A model generated the notes under the pieces. It worked only from the letters and a program-made list of their open reading frames with translations, made no database searches and was not told where the DNA came from. Both the position numbers and the translations under genes were made by a program. Positions 1 through 11,886 of a stretch of DNA of 64,000 bases are shown piece by piece. Origin of the DNA: Shewanella seohaensis (lineage in GTDB: Bacteria > Pseudomonadota > Gammaproteobacteria > Enterobacterales > Shewanellaceae); NCBI RefSeq assembly GCF_025449215.1, contig NZ_CP104900.1, forward strand, positions 2,666,001 through 2,730,000, written 5' to 3'. Every line of letters begins with the position of its first letter. The first letter of the stretch is position 1.

Positions 1-1
1 G

Positions 2-253
2 ATTCGCGCCTTAAAAGAGAAGGGGATCTTGGTACCCGAGCAAGTCGCCGTGGTGGGATACGATGATATTCCCGTGGCAAGCTTTGCCAATCCGCCGCTA
101 ACAACCATTAAGCAAAATACCCAGTTAGCGGGTGAGATTTTAGTGGAAAGCTTACTCAAGCTTATTCGTGGTCAAGCTGTGACCCCGCAATTAATCCCAA
201 CGACCTTAGTGGTACGCAGCTCCTGCGGGATTGATCATACGCCGCTCGCTTGA
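2..253 (+). CDS. LacI/GalR-family transcriptional regulator, C-terminal end (partial)
   Basis: The reading frame is open from the first bases of the window and stops at the TGA at 251-253, so only the last 83 or so residues are visible. The text VAVVGYDDIPVASFANPPLT followed by TTIKQ is the hallmark of the effector-binding (periplasmic-binding-protein-like) domain of LacI/GalR repressors: a 'GYDDIP' turn, then 'PPLTTI'. The C-terminus TTLVVRSSC matches the usual final strand. The DNA-binding helix-turn-helix lies outside the window, so the sugar or operon controlled cannot be told. A strong hairpin terminator follows 28 bp after the stop. Confidence 0.9.
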   Translation: MRALKEKGILVPEQVAVVGYDDIPVASFANPPLTTIKQNTQLAGEILVESLLKLIRGQAVTPQLIPTTLVVRSSCGIDHTPLA

Positions 254-280
254 GTCGCATCCAGTTTGATTTAATCACTA

Positions 281-311
281 AGCCGAGTGTTAACAAACAC
301 TCGGCTTTTTA
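281..311 (+). terminator. Rho-independent terminator after the LacI-family gene
   Basis: An 11 bp perfect stem, AGCCGAGTGTT / AACACTCGGCT, with a 4 nt loop runs directly into a T-tract at 306-310. It ends the plus-strand LacI-family transcript before the convergent exonuclease gene. Confidence 0.85.
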
Positions 312-365
312 TTGGACTTTTGCTAAGCGTGTTAGATAGGAGCGTAAACCTGAATCTCAGGGGGT

Positions 366-1003
366 TTAACCTCTGGCGTACTGGCGCAAAAACTTAGGCA
401 CCTCGGCCTTAGTCTTGGTCATGATTTTCTGCATCAGGCTAAAGGGCGGCTCAGTAATCGCATACCCTTGTTTAAGATCGGCCAACATGCGCAGCCATAA
501 ATGCCCCGTCATTTCCGCGTCCGCCAAGGCGCGGTGAAAGGTGCCATCGCTTGGTAGCTGCTTATGGCGCACTAGGGTTGCCAACTGATGATTGATAGCC
601 TCAGGGTATAGCCGTCTTGCCAGCAGGAGTGAACAGCCAAATTGACCGGGGTAGTGGTGGCCTATCTGGGCAAATTCGGCATCCAGAAAACGTTGATCGA
701 AAGCCGCATTATGGGCCACCAGATGATGTTTACCGATAAACGCGGCAAAACGTGCCATCACCTCGGCGCAGGGCGCCGCATGGGCGAGCATCTGATTGCT
801 GATCCCGGTGTAATCTTCGATAAAACTGTTTATCCGAAAACCTGGATTCATTAATTCTGAAAAGCGCGCAGTAATTTGCCCTTGTTCAATCAACACTGCA
901 CCAATCTCAATGGCGCGCGCCCCTTGATTGGGGAGAGCCCCGAAGTTTCAAAATCGAGTACCACAAGGGTATTCGCGGGCGAATAGGTTGGCGTTTGGGT
1001 CAT
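366..1003 (-). CDS. DnaQ-like DEDDh 3'-5' exonuclease (frameshifted in this sequence)
   Basis: A stand-alone exonuclease of the DNA polymerase III epsilon/RNase T type. The three exonuclease motifs are present: Exo I in VVLDFETSG near the N-terminus, Exo II in LVAHNAAFD, and Exo III in HRALADAEMT, where the His-x4-Asp spacing makes it a DEDDh enzyme. The start is the ATG at 1003 (MTQTPTYSP). The frame breaks after GLSP. Adding one G to the G4 run at 930-933 restores GLSPNQGARAIEIGAV and gives 213 codons exactly. There is no polymerase or UvrC/GIY-YIG domain, so the substrate is unknown; proofreading or end trimming in repair are possibilities. It ends 112 bp from the convergent LacI-family gene. 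Confidence 0.8.
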
Positions 1004-1084
1004 AAAATCAACTTTATTGGTATGGCACTGTTAAGTATTGAGTTTGTCGTATTATAAGAGTGTTTTATTGAAAAGTTATCTTTT

Positions 1085-1534
1085 TCAGGTTTGCTTGAAA
1101 GTTAAAACCCATTCATCTGATAATTTTATATCATATGAATATGCACCTTTGTGAGCCTTAGTTTTTTCGCTGGAATGTTCAAAATTAGGATTTTCTACAT
1201 TCAGTCTGTAATGATAGCTGTAACCGCTAAATCCAAAACCAAATCCGGCGCGATAGAGGGAAATCAAACATTTACCATTTTTCTCTGTTACATCTATTCC
1301 GGAAATATTCAATTCATCTAAGTAGTCGGATAATGCTTGATTGTTTAAATTATCTAAGTTATTGGTTCTTATAGGTCCATTCTTTGAGTTGATGACACAA
1401 GCTAATACTTTAATTTTCTCAAAAATCAGTGTATTTCTATTAAATTCTTCAGTGAACTTTTCTTCATCACTTCTGTTGTCAATAAATGAATAAGCCAACA
1501 ATGCCAATAATATAACCAATAGAATATATTTCAT
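1085..1534 (-). CDS. Hypothetical small membrane-anchored or secreted protein
   Basis: A 149-residue protein that I do not recognise. Residues 1-17 (MKYILLVILLALLAYSF) form one hydrophobic segment, read as a signal anchor or signal peptide; the rest is polar with two cysteines (ACVIN and GKCLI) and a glycine/aromatic stretch GFGFGFSGYSYHY. The gene is clearly more AT-rich than its neighbours on both sides, which hints at lateral acquisition. It has its own leader, with about 80 bp to the exonuclease and 140 bp to the next upstream gene, so it is probably a single-gene unit. No function is proposed. Confidence 0.6.
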   Translation of the reverse strand: MKYILLVILLALLAYSFIDNRSDEEKFTEEFNRNTLIFEKIKVLACVINSKNGPIRTNNLDNLNNQALSDYLDELNISGIDVTEKNGKCLISLYRAGFGFGFSGYSYHYRLNVENPNFEHSSEKTKAHKGAYSYDIKLSDEWVLTFKQT

Positions 1535-1677
1535 TTTTACCTACATAAATAATATGACGGATATTGTCTTAATGGAGCTCTATCCAATGATTAATTGATT
1601 AAGTAGAGAGTATCTATTCCACAGTCTACTTGACGACTAGCTTACCTGCATACATTTGGTCTGTTGTATTAAGCAAA

Positions 1678-2073
1678 CTAGACTGGGTAATCCAAATCGA
1701 GGTTGATATTGAGTCCTAATTGATAGGCGTGGTCTTGCATCAGCTTGGTCATTAACGCGGTATCCGTCAGTTGCGACAAGGTGATGGGGCGAGCCTCCCA
1801 TCGCGGTGCGTGACCAGCATAATTACAATGGGCAAGGTATAAGCGGTGCTGACTCTGATGCAGGGTAAAAAAACGCATATCACAGGTGGCGGCAATAGTT
1901 AAATACGGTTCAAAATCAAGCTCATATACTTGCATTGCATCAAATTCAGACCAACGAATATAACGTGAGCATTCGTAGTATTGTGCGGGTAATTGTGCCT
2001 CAGCTTTAATGCTATCAAATAAATTGATGACATCTTGCATCTGGTGCAGCTTAATCATGGCTTGTTCCGTCAA
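1678..2073 (-). CDS. Hypothetical protein downstream of recD
   Basis: A 131-residue soluble protein of ordinary composition and base content. It has no signal peptide or membrane segment and no motif I can name. The text alternates beta-like and aromatic stretches (YLTIAATCDMRFFTLHQ, HRLYLAHCNYAG), suggesting a small alpha/beta fold. The start could be the ATG at 2073 (MTEQAM) or the internal ATG that gives MIKLHQM. It lies 49 bp after the recD stop in the same direction, so it may be the last gene of the recCBD transcript. Its role is unknown. Confidence 0.6.
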   Translation of the reverse strand: MTEQAMIKLHQMQDVINLFDSIKAEAQLPAQYYECSRYIRWSEFDAMQVYELDFEPYLTIAATCDMRFFTLHQSQHRLYLAHCNYAGHAPRWEARPITLSQLTDTALMTKLMQDHAYQLGLNINLDLDYPV

Positions 2074-2122
2074 TCTAAATCTCCTTTATCTTTAATTTTA
2101 TTACTGTTAGTCAATGAGTTAA

Positions 2123-4257
2123 CTATTTATTGGTTATGGATTTATCGCGCCAGAGTCTATCGGCTAAACCTGAGGCTCGCTGGGTAGCTTGCAGGCTTGC
2201 GCGCTCAAAGACTTGTTGTGTGCCTAAACAGCTAAAGTGTTGTTTTGCACGGGTAATAGCGGTGTAGACCAGCTCCTTGGTGAGCAATTGCCACTGTACT
2301 AGGCTCGGATTGGGCGGAAGTACGAGAGAGACTCGATTAAATTCACTGCCCTGACTTTTATGTACCGTCATGGCGTAGCAGGTTTCATGGCTAGGCAGCC
2401 TTGCGGGGAGCACTTTAAGCAGTTTGCCATCGGCTTTGATAAAGTGGGCCATCAGGCGCTCTGGCCTGTCTTCATCCTGTAAAATCAAACCAATATCACC
2501 GTTAAACAGGCCTAAGTTATAGTCGTTGCTTTGGATAATAATTGGCCGGCCAAGGTAAAACTCTTGCTGAGGATGGATAAACTTGGCCTGAGACAGCGCT
2601 TTAGTCACGGCTTGATTGATACCTTCGACACCATAATCGCCACTGCGCATGGCGCATAGGATGCGATATTGGTTAAAGCGGGCAATGGCTTCGATGGCGC
2701 TTGGCACACTGCTTGGATCTGAAACTTGCAGCGGACGTAAATACTCGGCGTATTGCTCACAGGCTTGTGTTAGCAGAGCGTGCAGGCCAGTGTTGTTTGC
2801 AGGCTCGCTGATTTTGGCTTGGGTCTGGCTCAGATCCATACCGTGTTCTAGCCAACTAAGCTCGGCTAGTCCCCGTTGCCATACGGCCAAAATCCCGGCG
2901 AGATCGGAGCGATTCACCGCACTGGCTAATAGGCCAATGCCCGCATCGCCTTTAAATCTGTGGCTGTGGGTCAACATACACAAACTGTCACCAATCTTTG
3001 GCTCGCGATGAATATAGGCACGCAGATCAAAACCTGTGAGCTTGCTCAATTGCTCGGCCTGGGCTTGGCTATAACGCATTCTCCATTCAGAGTATTGTTC
3101 CGACTCGTGTTCCGACTCGTATTTTAGCCCTGCGCAAATATCGGCGAGCACGGCGCCTGCTTCAACCGAAGCGAGTTGGTCCTGATCCCCAAGCATTATC
3201 AAACCCGCCTGTTCGGGAAGGGCCGTGAGCAGCTTATACATCATAGGCAAATCGACCATTGAGGCTTCATCGACAATCAAGAGATCTAGCCGCAGGGGAT
3301 TGCCCTGATGGTGACGAAACTGCGCCGAATTGGGGATAACCCCAGCAGACGATGTAAGGTTGATGCTTCTTCCGGCACTTGCTTGAGCGCGGCTAACAGT
3401 GCTTGGGTTTCGTGACTGTGTACTTGCTCGTTTGTCGCTTGAGCCTGTTTGAGCTCCTGCTCGAGTCTTGCTTTCGAGGCCTTTATCGATTCACTTAATC
3501 GGGCGGCGGCCTTGCCTGTCGGGGCGACGAGTCTTATCTGTTTTGGTGAGTCTAATTGCTGTAACAACAGTAATTTAGTTACTGTGGTGGTTTTGCCCGT
3601 ACCCGGGCCGCCGGTGATCACCGCCAGCTTTTTGCCGAGCGCCGTTGCCGTCGCGACCTTTTGCCAGTCGATATGAGGCTCAAGGGCTGATGTTGCATGG
3701 GAAGATGCAGCGCTTGGAAATAAGTAATCGAGCTGCCTACGTAGCGGCGCATCTGAATCTTTATCGGTGTTGTTGACGGGTTGACTCGAAGAGAGCCTCG
3801 TCAGAGCGCTGGCCACCTCGGTTTCGAAATGATGATAACGCTCAAGATAGAGTCGGCCGCCATCAAAAATCAGTGGCTTATTGCTGTGAGGTTCACCAAC
3901 CGCCTCAAAATTTTCTAGCCTTGCAATCAGCTCTGGCAGACTCAAACGGATCTGGCAGTGATTAACCGGCTCTGCCAGCGGATTGGCTGGCACTATATGT
4001 TCGAGCACTAGGCAAGTATGTTGGGCCGAGAGCTGTTGACTTAACAGGGCGCAAAGAAGCATAAACAGCGGCTCTTGGGCGTCATTAGGGTGAAGCCTTG
4101 CCATCTCGAGGGCAAAATGGCGATCCAGCGGGGTGATCAGCCGCTCCTTTTCCCAGTATTTGAGTAGCTCTGTGAGCGGCGCCTTGAGTCTGAGTGCGCC
4201 AACTTCGACCCATGGGGTTGATGGGGCTTTAGGGTGATTGAGTTCGCTGCTGATCAT
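2123..4257 (-). CDS. recD: Exodeoxyribonuclease V alpha subunit RecD (frameshifted in this sequence)
   Basis: RecD is the fast 5'-3' superfamily 1 helicase of the RecBCD double-strand-break repair complex. Walker A ITGGPGTGKTTTV lies in the first half. Walker B is VDEASMVDLPM, and the C-terminal helicase motifs MTVHKSQGSEF and VYTAITRAK are intact. The reading frame is broken between LHRLLG and DEASMVD. Adding one C (plus strand) to the C4 run at 3340-3343 restores an uninterrupted protein of 711 residues. The start ATG at 4257 overlaps the recB stop as ATGA, so translation is coupled. The order recC-recB-recD with overlaps marks one transcription unit read on the minus strand. Confidence 0.9.
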
Positions 4258-7200
4258 GCCATTGCTCCCGTATCCAGTTGAGCATCGAACTTTTTATTGG
4301 AGTCAGTTGTTGTCTCTAGGCTGCGCTGAAACAGCGCATCTAAGGCCAAAATCAGCGCCTTGGGCGGTTTATCGTAATAAATACCAAAGCCTGGATATTG
4401 CACCGACATTCCCCGTAAAAACAAATAATAACAGCCGCCAATATGGGTATCGTAATCATAATTGGGCAAGCGCATCGCTAAATAGCGGTGCAGGGCGAGG
4501 AGTAGAGAATATATTGCAAATCATACCTATGGTCGCTAATTGCCTGTTTTAGCGCACTATGATGATAGGCCTGAATATTATCCCCCAGATGGTTCGACTT
4601 ATAGTCGGCTATATAAAACTTTCCTTGATATTCAAAGGTTAAGTCGATAAAGCCCTTAAGCATGCCCTGTAACTCGTCAAACTGCAGCTCGGTGTCGTAG
4701 CCAAATTGCCCAAGGAGTTGGTTAAGCTCTGTATCCTTTAAGCGATTCAGAGGTAGGTAAAACTCCATCTCGACTAAGGTGTGCTGCGGCGTGAGTGCGG
4801 CTAAACACAGCTCGGGATTGATAAGCTGATTATCCTGCGTCATTAACGCCAGCGGAGCTTGCAATACCTCAAGGTACCAATCTTCTAATACGGGTTGCCA
4901 TTCGGGGGCAATGCCATATTGCAACATGGCCTTAGGTAGCTCTCGGGGAGGTCGATTGGAGCTTGGGTAAAATCAATTAACTCAAGCACTAAGTGCATAA
5001 AGCTACCCGCGTTGGCGCCGCGCTCAAAACTAAAGCGATTGAGCAGAGGTTGCGCTTGCGGATCGGCAGCCTCTTGCAACAAAGCCTCTTGCCACAAGGG
5101 ATCTGCCCATAAGGGATCAGTTGCGCTGTTTGCGGTATCTGTACCCAATACGGCGTTGACTTCATCATCGGCGCCGGGTGTGGCTTTAGCGTGGGGCGCA
5201 TTTTTAACTAAGCCGGAATAACTGCCGACGCGCCATGGAGTGCGATACTGACGGCTGACCTTACGGGTACTCAAGGTGTGAGAATCACTTCCCCCGTATG
5301 CAGCTTGTTAGCCTCAATGTCATCGGCCACGACTTCTATGCTGATCGCAGGCTGACTCGACTCGAGACCCGCGACCAGCGCGTTGGCGGCATTTTGCAAA
5401 CGCGAAAAATCACAATCAGTGTCAGTGATCCCAAGCAGATAACCGATGGCGGTTTCATGCAGCTGGCTTTTAAGCCCCGCCTTTAACATGCGGCTATGGT
5501 TGGCGATGTACAAATAACACAGGTACACGGGGCGGGTGAGCGCCACATAGAGCAGACGCAGATCTTCGGCTAAGGTTTCCTGCTTTGCCTGTTCCCAACC
5601 CTCATCTGTGCCTTCTAAATCCCACACCAGTTCCTGCGCGCCATCGGCATTGGTTCTGTGGTAGAGCATAGGCGTCGGGCGGCGGCGATTATCCCGCGCG
5701 AGGCTGACAAAGGGCACGAAGCACACTGGGTATTCCAGCCCCTTACTCTTATGGATAGTGACGATTTGCACTAAGTTTTGCTCGCTTTCAAGGCGTAGCT
5801 GCTGCTCATCAGTTCCTGTGTTATCAATCAGTTGTTGCTCATACCAGTTGAGCAGGGCACTGATCCCATCAATTTCGGTCGCCTTTTGCTGCAACAGCTC
5901 GGCTAAGTGGCGAAAATCCGTGAGTCGACGTTCGCCATTGTTCGATTCAAGATGAGCGGCTGCATCTTGGTCCGCTTGGTCAGTGCTTGTCGAAGCGGGG
6001 GAATATAGCAGCCGCGCAACCATCTGGGTGGCATTGGCTAGGCTGAGCAGCGCCGGCATAATGCCACGTTTTTGCCAAATCTGGTGCAGCTCAAAAACTG
6101 CTCTAGCAGTCTTTGGCGCTGCTCTTCATCTTGGTTAAAGGCATGAATTTGCTCGGCGCGATAACCAAGCAGGGCGGTCGCAAGGGCGCTACGCAGAGCG
6201 CGCTCGTCCTTGGGGCTGGCCAAGGCACGCAGAATGAGCGCCATTTCCCGCGCTTCGACGGTTTCAAATACGCTGTCGCGGCTTAAAAAGACGGCGCCAA
6301 TCTGGCGCTTGCTCAGCGCGGTTTTCATCACGACCGCTTCGTTTCTATCGCGCACTAAGATGGCGATATCTTTGGCAATTAATGGCCCTTTGGGCGTGCT
6401 GCATTGGCCATTGGCGGCCTGCGTCAGTAAACGGGTGATTTCGGCGGCGGTGTCTTCGGCCAAGGTTTGCCGCGCACTGGCCTTATTGAGCCCAGCTTCG
6501 CCTTCACTCAAGAGTTTTAACCGCAGCGCGGCGCTATTGGGCGCATGCTCAACGAGTTGTTTGGCTGCCGCACTGGCAGGCGTTTTAACAGGATCGAAGG
6601 GAATCGATTGGCTGATAAAAGGATCCGAATGCTGGGCAAATAAATGATTCACGCCGACCACCAGATTGCGACTCGAGCGATAGTTAGTGTCGAGGAAATA
6701 GTGCGCCTCGGTTTGTCTGCGCGCCTCGATATAGGTGTAAATATCGGCGCCGCGGAAAGCATAAATCGCCTGTTTAGGGTCGCCAATCATCAGCAGGCTT
6801 AATTTGCTATCCGTGCGAGGCTTAGGTTCAGCAGCCGCCGGATCTAGAGTATCAATCCCCAAACGGGTTTGATAAATCCCTGAGAAAATAGCAAATTGCA
6901 GTGGATCCGTATCTTGGAACTCATCGATAAGCGCCACGGGGAAGCGATTCGCCACAGCCTTAGGCAAAGTGTCGGGATTGGCCTGCATTGCTGCTGCCAA
7001 AGTGGTGAGCAGATCATCGGGTGTCAGTACATTTTTTTGCTGTTTTTGCTTGGCAAAACGCTCGCTGATCCCTTGTTTGGCGCTATAGAGAAATGCGGGT
7101 TTTATCGCGTTAATCAGCGCGGCTAACTGCTCCATATGATCAAGCAGCGGCGCCTCGCTCGCGCTTGGGTGCACGCCGCCTTTATTCAGCTTAAGCTCGG

Positions 7201-8077
7201 ATAACGACAGCGCTTCGAGCACTTTAAGCGGCGGCAAGCCGTGGCCAAAGGCTAAGAAGTTGTCCAGTTGGTCGAACATTTCCGCCAATTTGGGGTAATT
7301 GTCGCTCGCCTTACCAAAACGTTGACCGTTAAGCGGCAGGCTATGAAGTAACTCTAACAGTGCGTCGCGGCCACGCGGCCAAGCGAGTTTAAAGCGCTGC
7401 ACACTCTGGCTTAAGGACTCAGCCAAACGAGCAAAGGGCTGCACGGGTTGAAGCGGTTTGGCCTCACTGGCACCGAGCAAGGCTCTCAGCTGTTTGACTA
7501 ATCCGTCGGGGTCGCCAAATTCGCTGGCAATAATTTGGGCTAAATACTCCGGCAACGGATAGCAGGCCTCACGCCAAAAATCCCGTACCGCATGGTGCAA
7601 AAACTCACTGTCGTCCAAGGTGAAATCCGACTCGAACAACAATGATGATTCGAAGGCGAGATCGGCCAAGATCCGTTGGCAAAATCCGTGAATGGTAAAA
7701 ATCGCCGCTTCGTCGAGGGATTTGAGCGCTAAATCGAAGCGTCTTAGGGCGATAGCGCGCTCGGCTTCAGGGGTCTTATCGTACAGCGCCTGAACAAAAG
7801 GATCGTTAATCTCAAGCCCTAAGAAACACTTAAAGGCCACCTGAATGCGGCGGCGAATCCTGTCCCGTAGCTCCTCGGTGGCGGCATTGGTAAAGGTCAC
7901 GACCAGAATTTGTTCACAATTGAGCGGTTCGCCTAAGCCATCCCCAAGCAGTAATCTGAGATACAGGCCTGAAATGGTATAGGTTTTACCCGTGCCCGCA
8001 CTGGCCTCGATTAAGCGACTGCCGCCAAATGGCAGGGTGAGCGGATCTAACGGTAAAGCGGGTGATACCTTAGTCAT
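4254..8077 (-). CDS. recB: Exodeoxyribonuclease V beta subunit RecB (four frameshifts in this sequence)
   Basis: RecB is the 3'-5' helicase and nuclease subunit of RecBCD. Walker A EASAGTGKTYT is near residue 30 and the UvrD-type motif ALIDEFQDTDP is in the middle. MIGDPKQAIYAFRGAD and VTIHKSKGLEYPVCF follow. The C-terminal nuclease centre is FYIADYKSN. The frame breaks near 6093-6097, 5275, 4944-4947 and 4500. Adding one base at each (runs T5, C4 and CC on the coding strand; the site near 5275 is less clear) gives about 1275 residues, close to the family size. Four independent lesions with all motifs conserved argue for sequencing deletions. The start ATG at 8077 shares a base with the recC stop. 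Confidence 0.88.
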
Positions 8078-11000
8078 CAGTCTGCTCCCTCTGTCGTGGC
8101 GGTTGGGGCTTCATTCAGGGCAAATTCCTCGAGTTGGGCGAGGGTATCCTTGTGGTACAGGCTAAGCATTGGCCGATAGATGTCATCGGCGAGCTTGCCA
8201 AAATGTGCCTCGGTAAAGTCGTCGGGAAAATGAAACAGCCGCTGATAATGGGGATCTGTGCCTTCACCAAGTTCACCTTGCTCGTCCAGCCATTCGCTTT
8301 GCGCCGCTTCGAGCCGGGCCTTGTGCGGGTCTTTGCTTGTCTGTGGGTCTTCTTCATCCACCTCAGCGCTGGCATAGGCGAGGGAGGTTCTTGGCATAAA
8401 ACACAGGGGATGAATTTGTCCCTGATAAAAAAGCTGTAATAAGTTGGCGAGCTGCGCATGGGCAAGCGCTGGCGTAATGGGCGCGAGGGCATGAAAATGC
8501 CCCATATCCAGCAGATAGCTAGGTTGCAGGTAGCTAGGTTGAGCCACTCCTGCGGCCATCAAACATAAATGACGTAAATACAAGGCTAAAATGTCCCGCC
8601 CATGGGCACTGCCGGGTCGACAAGTGACCAATCCTTTAGGGCTGATATCATCGATTCGACCTTCGAGGATCACCCGCTTGGCTTTTAACTGAGTTCCAGA
8701 GTTCTGATGGGGTAACTCAAAGCTGAGCCGAATATCGGCATGCCGGGGAGCGACATCGCCGCGCATAAACAGGGTTCTGCCAATCAGCGGCGCGATATCA
8801 TGGCTGTATTGGCGCAGTAGCAGATCATCAAAGGGCTGCATAGGCAAATTACCGCTGGCTTTAAGGCGTTGTAACAGTTCAGTGCTGGGCTCGTTTTGTC
8901 CTTGCTCAAGCGCATCGCCAAGGAGCTGAGCCTGTAATAAATAACGCTCTAACGCATTAAGACTAAAGGGCTCATCGTTATCATCTGCTTGAATATTCAG
9001 GTTTAAATCGACTTTCAGGGTACGATTAAAGAAATACTGCGCGGGATTGCGAAAGAAGCGAATAAAGGCCGAGATATCGACATGCTCTGCTTCGCCAAGG
9101 GGCTCAATATCCTGAACACTATCACCAATTGCGTCATCTTCGAGCACTATCTGGGTATGGGCTTCAATAAATCGGCCATGCTGCAACTGGCTATTGCTAT
9201 CGGGCGGACACCACTGCTGGCTATAGCTCTGCTTTATCCCGTGGAAGGTGGGGGCTTGCGCCAGTGCTGCTTGATACAGTTTAGGATCAAAAGGTTGCAG
9301 CGGCTGATGGCTGACAATAGCCTCAAGCAATGCCTGTTGGGCATCTTCGTTACTGACAGTAGAAGCTTGCGCCGCAAGGGATTCAGGCAGATAACATAAC
9401 TGGCAATATTCTATTAGCTCGGAGACCAGCATAGATGGAATACGCTCAGAGTTATCCCGTTCGCTACGGCCAATATAACTGATGTAAAGCTGCTCCCGCG
9501 CCGAGAGTAACGCCTCTAAAAACAGGTATCTATCATCTAATCTACGGGAACGATCGCCTTTGCGCGCACCAAAATGGGCCATCAGATCGAAGCCCACAGG
9601 ATGTTGCACTCTAGGATAGACACCATCATTCATCCCCAGCAGACAAACCACCTTGAAAGGAATCGAGCGCATCGGCATTAAGGTACAAAAATTTACGCTG
9701 CCCGCGAGGTATCGCTGGCCGACGCGTGACTCGGTTAAGCGCTGATTAAACCAAAGCGCCAGCACTTCGATGCTTAAATCTAAGTCGTTGGCTTGTGCAC
9801 CCATATCGGCAGGGCTGGCGGCAAGCAGCTCTTGCTCTAAGGCGGCAATCGCATCGCGAATTTCTTGCAGCTGCTCTCGCTCGTCCTCATCGGGGGCGTA
9901 AAAGGCATTTAACAGCTCGGTGAGTTCGAGTAACCGCAGTGAGGGCGCTTGCGCCTTGGCTAATACTTGGGTGGTCTCATCGAGGACTTCAATAAAATTC
10001 AACAGTTTGCCAAGGGCCTGTGCCGATTGGCCCTCCACCCCAGCCACCGTTAAATAGTGCATTCCCTGCGGAGATGATTGATAGAGCGGCGCATCGTCCC
10101 TTAAGGCGTAACCTAAGATTAAGCGTTTTATGCCAAAGGCCCAGGAGTTTTGCTCGAAGGCGGGCACACCCTGTTTAAGGCGGCTCTGTTCATCGCGGCC
10201 CCAACGCACCCCTGCTTCATCTAACCAGCGGCGAATGAGTGGCAGCTCGTCTTCTTCGAGCTGAAAACGTCGCAAAATGGCTGGGACTTCGAGAATGCTT
10301 AAAATATCGGTCAGTCCGAAGCGGCTCTGATTAATATTGAGTAAATTCAAAAAGCTATTTATGAGTGGTGATTCCTGCGCCGCGCCGCGGTCGGCAATGG
10401 CGTAGGGGATATATTCCAGTCCCTGTTTGGCCGCAAACACTGCATCGATATAGGGGGCATAAGCGGCGACATCAGGCATCATTACCACTATGTCTTTGGG
10501 CGTGAGTTGGTTGTCGCTATCCAGCAGGTCGAGTAAATGATCGTGCAGGGTTTCGACTTCCCTAAGCGGGCTGTGGCAACTCTTGATTAGAATCGAATCA
10601 TCGTCGGCAGTTAATACCCGGCGATTCGCGACTTCTTGATATAGCTCAGCATCTGGCCCGAGTACGCGGTCGAGTGTCTGCATTTCTAAGATATCGTATT
10701 GCACACCAGCCAGCATACTGGCGCGAGCGTGGGGATCGTTAGGATCGCCGCAGGGCTCGCAGTACACATCGTCGCCAAAGTCACAGTGTTCTGGGGGCAG
10801 CTCGAGCAGCATATCGAGTAATTCGCGGCCCATCTTGCCATTGTTGGCGAGCAGGGGATTACCGACTTCGAGTTTATCTTCCCATTGCTCGGCTAATTGG
10901 CGTTTTCCGGCATATTGCAATGCCATACGCGCCCGATGGCGTGGGTCGATAATGTCGCCCCAGTAATGCTGACAGGGGCTAAGGCTTAAGATAATCACAT

Positions 11001-11777
11001 CGATGCGGCTCGCGAGCTGGTGGAGCACATCGATGGTTTGGGGCGCCATAGAGGAGATCCCAAACACAAATAAACGCTGCGGCAATTTTGCGAGGGAATT
11101 GGCGCTATCCCCCAATGCAGCAATCAAATCCTGATGCAGATTGGCCCTGTGGTAGTGGCTTTGACGCAGCTCATCGCGGTTGTAGGCAATCAGCGCGCGC
11201 CAGAGGATGGGTTGCCAGCTTTGCTCCTCATTCAATTTGAGCGATTCGAGCGGTTCATTGGCTTCCACGCGGCAATCCAGTCGGGGCGGTAAACCAAATA
11301 CTGGTCGAAGATATCGGCGATGCGGCCGCAAAGTTGGTAAAGCTTAATATCATCGGCGTTTACGGCGCTAAGCTGATGGTTGCTATGGGTGTCAGCCGCG
11401 CTGGATTCCACCTTGTCTAGGGAATGGCCCAAATAATGGCGCAGTGGCCCAAAGGAAGGTTCATCCAGTAGCCGTGGCAGTAGTTGCATCAGCTTCCAGG
11501 TCATTGCCGCCTTAGTGAAGGCGTTTTCCTTGGGGACATTGGGGAGTAAATCGTGGCACAGTTGCCAAATAAAGCTGGAAGGTAGTGGGAACTCCAGCGC
11601 GGCGGCAATACCATTTTGTTTTGCAATTTCAAGGCGTAACCAAGTCGACATCCCAGGGCTTTGTACCAAAATATGCTCACTTTGCAATAACCCCGCGCCG
11701 GGTAGCGGCTGGCGCAAATACGCGGCAAGATGGGCACAGAGCACTTCCATTTGATTGGATTGGATTAACTTCAGCAT
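8077..11777 (-). CDS. recC: Exodeoxyribonuclease V gamma subunit RecC (frameshifted in this sequence)
   Basis: RecC is the scaffold and Chi-recognition subunit of RecBCD. It is a catalytically dead helicase/nuclease relative, so no ATPase motif is expected and none is seen. Recognisable family blocks are LVQSPGMSTWLRLEIA and FIWQLCHDLLP near the N-terminus, LFVFGISSMAP, VVMMPDVAAYAPYI and VVCLLGMNDGVYPR. I chose the ATG at 11777 (MLKLIQSNQ) because the 13 residues upstream do not look like the family. The frame breaks after DWIAAW. One extra base in the GG run (plus-strand CC near 11265) restores WEANEPLESL and gives about 1233 residues. It is the first gene of the recCBD unit; no LexA-like operator was seen upstream. 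Confidence 0.88.
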
Positions 11778-11886
11778 ATTCGACTCACGATTTGGGATTG
11801 CTGTTATGCATAGCAAAGTGGCTTGGCAATTCTATGTGACTGATTTATAAGATTCAACAATCTTGTCCGCCCGAGGATTATCCCGG

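Noticed and set aside
6210..6647. Plus-strand 145-residue frame opposite recB
   Set aside because: No ribosome site or motif; it is an antisense shadow of recB.
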